Source: Oscillospiraceae bacterium
GTDB taxonomy: Bacteria > Bacillota_A > Clostridia > Saccharofermentanales > Saccharofermentanaceae
DNA: 19,570 nucleotides
Assembly: GCA_902803365.1 (NCBI GenBank)
Contig: CADCPU010000036.1
Coordinates: 1-19,570 of the forward strand
Direction: 5' to 3'
Part shown: piece by piece, positions 15,584 through 19,570 of the stretch
Layout of the letters: every line of letters begins with the position of its first letter
Numbering within the stretch: position 1 is the first letter of the stretch
Translations under genes and position numbers: made by a program
The notes under the pieces: generated by a model
What the model was told of the DNA's origin: nothing
Seen by the model: only the letters and a program-made list of their open reading frames with translations
Databases searched by the model: none

Positions 15584-15620
15584 CAAAAATAAAAGGACTG
15601 TGACGTAAGATCACAGTCCT
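15584..15620 (-). terminator. Rho-independent terminator of the sugar-binding protein gene
   Basis: AGGACTGTGA and TCACAGTCCT form a perfect 10-bp stem with a 7-base loop on the minus strand. TTTTATTTTT follows. It lies about 25 bases after the stop codon. Confidence 0.93.
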
Positions 15621-15644
15621 AGTTTGTTTATCGTGTTATGCCGA

Positions 15645-17009
15645 TCAGGAATCGATATTCGTCTTAGCCTTGACGAGTTCCTTGAAGTCCTTGATCGCGT
15701 CTTCTTTCGACTTCTCACCGTCGGTATAAAGACCTACCTGCTCACGCCAGATCTGGTTGATCTCGGAATCATACTCGGTAAGTGTAGCACCTGAAGCGTT
15801 AGCATTTGCAGGTACGAAGTAGTCGAACATGTTCTGACCGCCCAAGAAGTCCATCGTTCCGTCGGACTTGGACATTACTACAGAAGAAGCCACGCAGTCC
15901 TTTGTACCGTTCTCGTTCATCTTTCCGTTAGCCCAGAGGTACTGGAGACCTGTCTCTGTGTAGTCAAGTGTGATCCACTCGATGAACTGAGCGATCGCAG
16001 CCTTCTTCTCGTCGGAAGCCTCAGCTGCATACTTTGAAGGGATTACCCATGTGCCGCCCCAGAAGAAACCTACAGGAGCTGTTGTTACATGCCAATCACC
16101 GAATGTATCACCGCCGTTGTCCTTAGCGTGGGAACCCATTGTGTAGTTGATGAGCCATGCAGGTCCGAAGAATGCGAATACGCCCTTCTCACCTGTACCG
16201 GAAACGTCAGCGTTCCACTCTTCACCCATATCGGATGTTCCGTTATAGTAATCATTTTCCTTAAGTCTCATGGACATGTCGATGAAAGCTTCACGCTCAG
16301 GGCAGATGGAAAGCTTACCGTCTTTGAGCCAGCCGTAAGATGCGCTGTTCTCAACAGAGTGCCAGATATCACCGTCACCTGATACGATAGCATAGCCATG
16401 TTCCTTGAGTGTCTCAGCTGCTTCCCAGAACTTGTCCCACTTGCCTGTACCGCCGCCAACGATCGAGCTGATCTCCTTAGGATCATCTGTACCGAAGACT
16501 TCTTTTGCGATATCAGTTCTATAGATCATTGCACCGCCCGTAGACTGATAACCGAGACCTACGACCTTACCGTCCGAAGGTCTTGTACCGATATCGATAA
16601 CATACTGAGCGATTCCTGCGTCCTTTGTCTTCTTTGCGACATCAAGGCCGATATCTTCATATCCGCATGCATACTGTGAAGCAGCACCCTGTGTGTACTT
16701 AAGTACGAATGAAGCCTCTGCACAATAGATGTCAGGAGCATCCTCACCGCCTACCTGGAGAGCCTGATCAAGAGCCGTAGTATAAAGACCGTTGGATGAA
16801 TCTACGCTCACGCAGTTGAAGGTATACTCGAAATCCGGATGAAGTTCCTTAAACTTCTCACTCATCTGGACAACCTCTTTTGTAAATGTGTAGAGATTGA
16901 TTACCTTCTCGCCGCTCGACTTGGACGAAGCGGTATCTGTCTTGTTACAGCCTGCAAACATGGCTGTTGCCATTACAACGCAAAGAGCACCTGCAATGAT
17001 TTTCTTCAT
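15645..17009 (-). CDS. ABC-transporter substrate-binding lipoprotein (sugar type)
   Basis: This is a 454-residue extracellular solute-binding protein of the sugar family (SBP family 1 style). The signal peptide MKKIIAGALCVVMATAM ends in the lipobox FAGC with Cys21, so it is a membrane-anchored lipoprotein. Residues after a linker begin the fold with VINLYTFTKEVVQM. DAPDIYCAE, an AFFGPAWLINY strand and a WGGTWVIPSKYA segment are typical of CUT1 binding proteins. The start at 17009 is set by GGAGGT just upstream. A further in-frame ATG at 17045 would add 12 residues before the signal peptide and is rejected. No permease or ATPase gene is next to it in this window, and it has its own terminator, so it appears to be a single-gene unit. 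The ligand is unknown. Confidence 0.9.
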   Translation of the reverse strand: MKKIIAGALCVVMATAMFAGCNKTDTASSKSSGEKVINLYTFTKEVVQMSEKFKELHPDFEYTFNCVSVDSSNGLYTTALDQALQVGGEDAPDIYCAEASFVLKYTQGAASQYACGYEDIGLDVAKKTKDAGIAQYVIDIGTRPSDGKVVGLGYQSTGGAMIYRTDIAKEVFGTDDPKEISSIVGGGTGKWDKFWEAAETLKEHGYAIVSGDGDIWHSVENSASYGWLKDGKLSICPEREAFIDMSMRLKENDYYNGTSDMGEEWNADVSGTGEKGVFAFFGPAWLINYTMGSHAKDNGGDTFGDWHVTTAPVGFFWGGTWVIPSKYAAEASDEKKAAIAQFIEWITLDYTETGLQYLWANGKMNENGTKDCVASSVVMSKSDGTMDFLGGQNMFDYFVPANANASGATLTEYDSEINQIWREQVGLYTDGEKSKEDAIKDFKELVKAKTNIDS

Positions 17010-17013
17010 AATA

Positions 17014-17019
17014 ACCTCC
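17014..17019 (-). promoter_or_regulatory. Start-deciding ribosome binding site of the sugar-binding lipoprotein
   Basis: GGAGGT on the minus strand, four bases before the ATG at 17009. This puts the lysines of the signal peptide right at the N-terminus. Confidence 0.85.
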
Positions 17020-17068
17020 GTTATCGTTATTATTTCTTCGTACAAATAACCACACCATTTTTCAATTT

Positions 17069-17106
17069 ATAATATTACCTATGTTTGGATTCCTTTTCAC
17101 TCCAAA
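17069..17106 (-). promoter_or_regulatory. Candidate -10 and inverted repeat of the sugar-binding protein gene
   Basis: TATTAT (17069-17074) is the likely -10. The expected -35 position has no good hexamer. It is instead enclosed by TCCAAA/TTTGGA inverted arms (17084-17089 and 17101-17106) 11 bases apart. A weak -35 covered by an inverted repeat suggests a regulated promoter. Confidence 0.4.
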
Positions 17107-17154
17107 GATTTTTGTTTTTTCGCCGTCAATTTGTAGCAATTCATCAACACGAGG

Positions 17155-17175
17155 GCTCGAAAAGGCTTTTCGAGC
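17155..17175. repeat. Perfect 21-bp palindrome upstream of the sugar-binding protein gene
   Basis: Arms GCTCGAAAAG (17155-17164) and CTTTTCGAGC (17166-17175) flank a single central G. It lies between the transketolase terminator and the binding-protein promoter. No T-run follows on either strand, so it is not a typical terminator. A protein-binding site is the likeliest reading. Confidence 0.6.
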
Positions 17176-17180
17176 ATAAC

Positions 17181-17214
17181 AAAAGAGCGGGAGACTTAAG
17201 AAAGTCTCTCGCCC
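17181..17214 (-). terminator. Rho-independent terminator of the transketolase operon
   Basis: The minus strand forms a 13-bp stem with one G-T pair and one mismatch (arms at 17202-17214 and 17185-17197) and a 4-base loop. TTTTGTT follows. It lies about 30 bases after the transketolase C-subunit stop. Confidence 0.88.
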
Positions 17215-17244
17215 TTGTTTAGGTACATTATTAAGAAACGGCTA

Positions 17245-18195
17245 TTACTTGAGCCACTCCTTGATAGTGGAATAGATGCCCTCAGCGTCGAGCTTGTATT
17301 CCTTCATCATTGTCTTAGCGTCAGCAGACTGACCGAAGCAATCGTTTACACCGATACGCTTCATCTTTGTAGGGAGCTCCTCGGAGAGGACTTCTGCTAC
17401 AGCACTGCCGAGACCACCGATGATGGAGTGTTCCTCGAGTGTGATGACCTTGCCTGTCTTCTTAGCTGTCTTAAGGATAGCTTCCTTATCGATAGGCTTG
17501 ATCGTGTGCATGTTGATAACTTCACAGGAGATACCGTCAGCAGCGAGCTTTTCAGCTGCAATGAGTGTCTCAGCAACGAGAACGCCGTTAGCGATAAGGG
17601 ATACGTCTGTACCTTCCTTAAGTACCTGTGCCTTGCCGATCTCGAACTTGTATCCTTCGTAATCGTTGAATACAGGAACTGCAGCACGGCCGAATCTCAG
17701 ATAAACAGGTCCGACATAATCGAGAGCAGCCTTAACAGCAGCCTTAGCCTCGATATCATCGGAAGGAACGATAACTGTCATGCCAGGGATAGTTCTCATG
17801 AGGGAGAGATCCTCGAGGCACTGGTGTGAAGCACCGTCTTCACCTACTGTGATACCTGCGTGTGTAGCGCCGATCTTAACGTTGAGGTGAGGATAACCGA
17901 TGGAGTTTCTGACCTGCTCGAAGTTTCTTCCTGCAGCAAACATTGCGAAAGAAGAAATGAATGGGATCTTACCTGTTGTAGCAAGACCTGCGGCGATGCC
18001 TGTCATGTTAGCTTCTGCGATACCGCAGTCGATATGTCTGTCAGGGAATGCCTTCTTGAATACGGATGTCTTTGTAGCGCCTGCAAGGTCAGCATCGAGA
18101 ACGATGAGGTCCTTATACTGGCTGCCGAGTTCTGCCAAAGCGTTACCATAGCTCTCTCTTGTAGCTATCTTCTTGTCACCTAATTTGATATCCAT
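17245..18195 (-). CDS. Transketolase, C-terminal subunit
   Basis: This is the second half of a split transketolase (316 residues). It carries the pyrimidine-binding and C-terminal domains. The catalytic Glu61 in GIAEANM activates TPP. SFAMFAAGRNFEQVRNSI and THAGITVGEDGASHQ (with the loop His residues) are typical, as is the C-terminal EEHSIIGGLGSAVAE. Together with the N subunit it transfers two-carbon ketol units between sugar phosphates in the non-oxidative pentose phosphate pathway. The gene starts three bases after the N-subunit stop, with its GGAGG overlapping that gene's end. The operon ends in a strong terminator. Confidence 0.95.
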   Translation of the reverse strand: MDIKLGDKKIATRESYGNALAELGSQYKDLIVLDADLAGATKTSVFKKAFPDRHIDCGIAEANMTGIAAGLATTGKIPFISSFAMFAAGRNFEQVRNSIGYPHLNVKIGATHAGITVGEDGASHQCLEDLSLMRTIPGMTVIVPSDDIEAKAAVKAALDYVGPVYLRFGRAAVPVFNDYEGYKFEIGKAQVLKEGTDVSLIANGVLVAETLIAAEKLAADGISCEVINMHTIKPIDKEAILKTAKKTGKVITLEEHSIIGGLGSAVAEVLSEELPTKMKRIGVNDCFGQSADAKTMMKEYKLDAEGIYSTIKEWLK

Positions 18196-18198
18196 AGC

Positions 18199-19032
18199 TT
18201 AGCCCTCCAAACCTGCGATAGTATTGTCAAGCTCTTTGATAGCCTGCTCAAACTCCTCGTCGTTAGGAGCCTTGCCGTGCCAGCCTGCCTGATCTTCCAT
18301 GTAGGAAACGCCCTTACCCTTGGTCGTCTTCATGATGATAGCAGTAGGCTTTGTCGTCTCAGCCTCAGCCTGCTTGAATGCATCTCTGATCTGATCGAAA
18401 TCATGACCGTCGATCTCAACTACGTTGAAGTTGAAAGCCTTGAACTTGTCAGCGATAGGATATACGGAACAAACGTCCTCTACGCGACCGTCGATCTGAA
18501 GTCCGTTGTTGTCAACGATAACTGTGAGGTTGTTGAGCTTTCTTGCACCTGCAAACATTGCAGCCTCCCAGATCTGACCTTCCTGGATCTCACCGTCACC
18601 GCAAAGTGTGTAAACTCTGAAATCCTTGTTGTCGAGCTTAGCGGAAAGTGCCATACCTACAGCAACGGAAACGCCCTGACCCAAAGAACCGGAGCTCATG
18701 TCAACACCAGGTGTCTCATTCATGCAAGGGTGACCCTGAAGTCTTGAACCGAACTTACGAAGAGTCGTGAGTTCCTCAACAGGGAAATAACCTCTGTGAG
18801 CAAGTGTGGAATAAAGACCGGGAGCTGTGTGTCCCTTGGAAAGAACGAAGCGGTCTCTGTTCTCCATCTTAGGATTCTTAGGGTCGATGTTCATCTGCTC
18901 GAAGTAAAGGAATGTAAACATATCAGCAGCAGACAAAGATCCGCCCGGATGACCGGACTTTGCACTGTGAACAGCTGTAACGATACCCTTACGGATCTTT
19001 GCAGCCGTGAGTTTCAATTCATTATTGTTCAT
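18199..19032 (-). CDS. Transketolase, N-terminal subunit
   Basis: This is the first half of a split transketolase (277 residues), the TPP diphosphate-binding domain. The motif GDGEIQEGQIWEA starts at residue 145 and ends in the NNG pair (175-177) that binds TPP and Mg. SGHPGG (26-31, His28) and SKGHTAP (65-71, His68) are active-site signatures. AGGAGG lies six bases before the ATG. It sits directly upstream of the C subunit, the arrangement common in Clostridia. The upstream isomerase gene has a terminator, so this pair has its own transcript, possibly from a promoter inside that terminator. Confidence 0.95.
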   Translation of the reverse strand: MNNNELKLTAAKIRKGIVTAVHSAKSGHPGGSLSAADMFTFLYFEQMNIDPKNPKMENRDRFVLSKGHTAPGLYSTLAHRGYFPVEELTTLRKFGSRLQGHPCMNETPGVDMSSGSLGQGVSVAVGMALSAKLDNKDFRVYTLCGDGEIQEGQIWEAAMFAGARKLNNLTVIVDNNGLQIDGRVEDVCSVYPIADKFKAFNFNVVEIDGHDFDQIRDAFKQAEAETTKPTAIIMKTTKGKGVSYMEDQAGWHGKAPNDEEFEQAIKELDNTIAGLEG

Positions 19033-19068
19033 GGAAATCCTCCTATTATTTATTTACCTACGTATTTT

Positions 19069-19096
19069 ATCATAAAAGGTGCCCCCCTTCTTCCAA
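19069..19096 (-). promoter_or_regulatory. Candidate promoter of the transketolase genes, overlapping a terminator
   Basis: On the minus strand, TTGGAA (19091-19096) is followed by 16 bases and TATGAT (19069-19074). The -35 lies in the loop region of the preceding gene's terminator hairpin. The matches are reasonable but not perfect, so confidence is modest. Confidence 0.42.
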
Positions 19097-19107
19097 AGAG
19101 AGGCACC
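19074..19107 (-). terminator. Rho-independent terminator of the isomerase gene
   Basis: The minus strand forms a 12-bp stem, GGTGCCTCTCTT against AAGGGGGGCACC with two T-G pairs and a 6-base loop. TTTTAT follows. It lies about 20 bases after the isomerase stop. Confidence 0.9.
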
Positions 19108-19126
19108 CGTAATCAACTAACAGTTA

Positions 19127-19570
19127 TCAGCAGAAAGGATTCTCTGTAGGATACTTGTCGCAAGCAGGCTGGTTGTAACCGAGATCTGCTACGCCGAGGT
19201 ACTTGAATACTTCGTAGAGAGCCTTGCCGTAGTGGCCGAAAGCAACTGCACCGTGGTGAGGATAATTCTTCTCGATCAAGACGTGACGATAGAATCTGCC
19301 CATTTCCTTAATAGCGAATACACCGATCGCACCAAAGGATCTTGTAGCAACAGGGAGAACCTCACCCTCTGCAACGTAAGCTCTGATCTGTCCGTCGGAT
19401 GTGGACTGGAGTCTGTAGAATGTGATGTCGCCCGGAGCGATGTCGCCCTCGAGAGTACCGTTTGTAACCTCTACAGGGAGAGCTCTTGCCATGATCATCT
19501 GGTTCTTCATCTCACAGAAAGCAAGCTTCTTGGAGCATGTATTACCGCAGTGGAAGCCCATGAATGTATC
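19127..19570 (-). CDS. L-fucose/L-arabinose isomerase-family protein, C-terminal part
   Basis: The visible 147 residues are the C-terminal part of a fucose-isomerase-fold sugar isomerase. The true start lies beyond the window edge; an internal ATG at 19561 is not the start, since the frame stays open to 19570. Recognisable parts are GFHCGNTCSK, GDITFYRLQSTSDGQIRAYV, EGEVLPV, IGVFAIKEMGRFYRH, YPHHGAVAFGH and NPFC at the end. The family converts aldoses such as L-fucose, D-arabinose or L-arabinose to ketoses, and metal-binding His residues occur in this part. It lies upstream of the split transketolase, which suits pentose use. Substrate choice is uncertain. Confidence 0.8.
   Translation of the reverse strand, partial: DTFMGFHCGNTCSKKLAFCEMKNQMIMARALPVEVTNGTLEGDIAPGDITFYRLQSTSDGQIRAYVAEGEVLPVATRSFGAIGVFAIKEMGRFYRHVLIEKNYPHHGAVAFGHYGKALYEVFKYLGVADLGYNQPACDKYPTENPFC

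Noticed and set aside
1..19570. CRISPR array, tRNA, rRNA, insertion sequence, integrase or toxin-antitoxin pair
   Set aside because: No regularly spaced repeats, no RNA-gene signatures, no transposase or recombinase reading frames and no terminal inverted repeats with target duplications were found. The genes are ordinary metabolic and repair genes with similar base composition throughout.

Overview
The window looks like chromosomal DNA of a carbohydrate-fermenting anaerobe of the Clostridia. The evidence is strong GGAGG ribosome binding sites, a ferredoxin-dependent 2-oxoacid oxidoreductase, a transketolase split into two subunits, a YolD/Y-family polymerase cassette, a Bacillus/Clostridium-type LexA box and a secreted CAP/DUF4214 protein. 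The gene set would suit a gut or rumen plant-glycan degrader, but no genus can be assigned from the sequence alone. All genes but one lie on the minus strand, so transcription mostly runs from high to low coordinates.

Layout, read in the direction of minus-strand transcription. (1) 19570-19127: C-terminal part of an L-fucose/L-arabinose isomerase-type enzyme, closed by a terminator. (2) 19032-17245: two-gene split transketolase (N subunit, then C subunit), closed by a terminator. (3) 17009-15645: a solitary lipoprotein sugar-binding protein with its own control region and terminator. (4) 15501-13568: a translationally coupled pair, an ATP-grasp ligase and a DUF2156 (LPG-synthase C-terminal-like) protein of unknown role. 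(5) 13475-11581: Y-family DNA polymerase plus YolD, also coupled, with a LexA-like box upstream. (6) 10614-11537, plus strand: an AraC-family regulator. (7) 10438-7283: a cytoplasmic GH3 beta-xylosidase/glucosidase and aldose 1-epimerase, divergent from the AraC gene. (8) 7169-4580: a four-subunit 2-oxoacid:ferredoxin oxidoreductase operon (delta, alpha, beta, gamma) with a clear promoter and terminator. (9) 4456-2084: a large secreted CAP-domain protein with YTG-type repeats and four DUF4214 units. (10) 1920-1: glycogen branching enzyme, running off the window edge with a lysine-rich tail.

The sugar genes fit together. The binding protein would capture oligosaccharides and the GH3 enzyme would release monosaccharides inside the cell. 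The epimerase would interconvert anomers, and the isomerase and transketolase would feed pentoses into the pentose phosphate pathway. The oxidoreductase handles 2-oxoacids and reduced ferredoxin, and GlgB stores surplus glucose. The AraC protein is the obvious candidate regulator of the GH3-galM pair.

The least explained parts are the ATP-grasp/DUF2156 pair and several intergenic palindromes that look like operators: upstream of glgB, between araC and the GH3 gene, upstream of the sugar-binding protein, and at the ATP-grasp promoter. No rRNA, tRNA, CRISPR array, insertion sequence or prophage module was seen. No gene-free gap exceeds about 200 bases.
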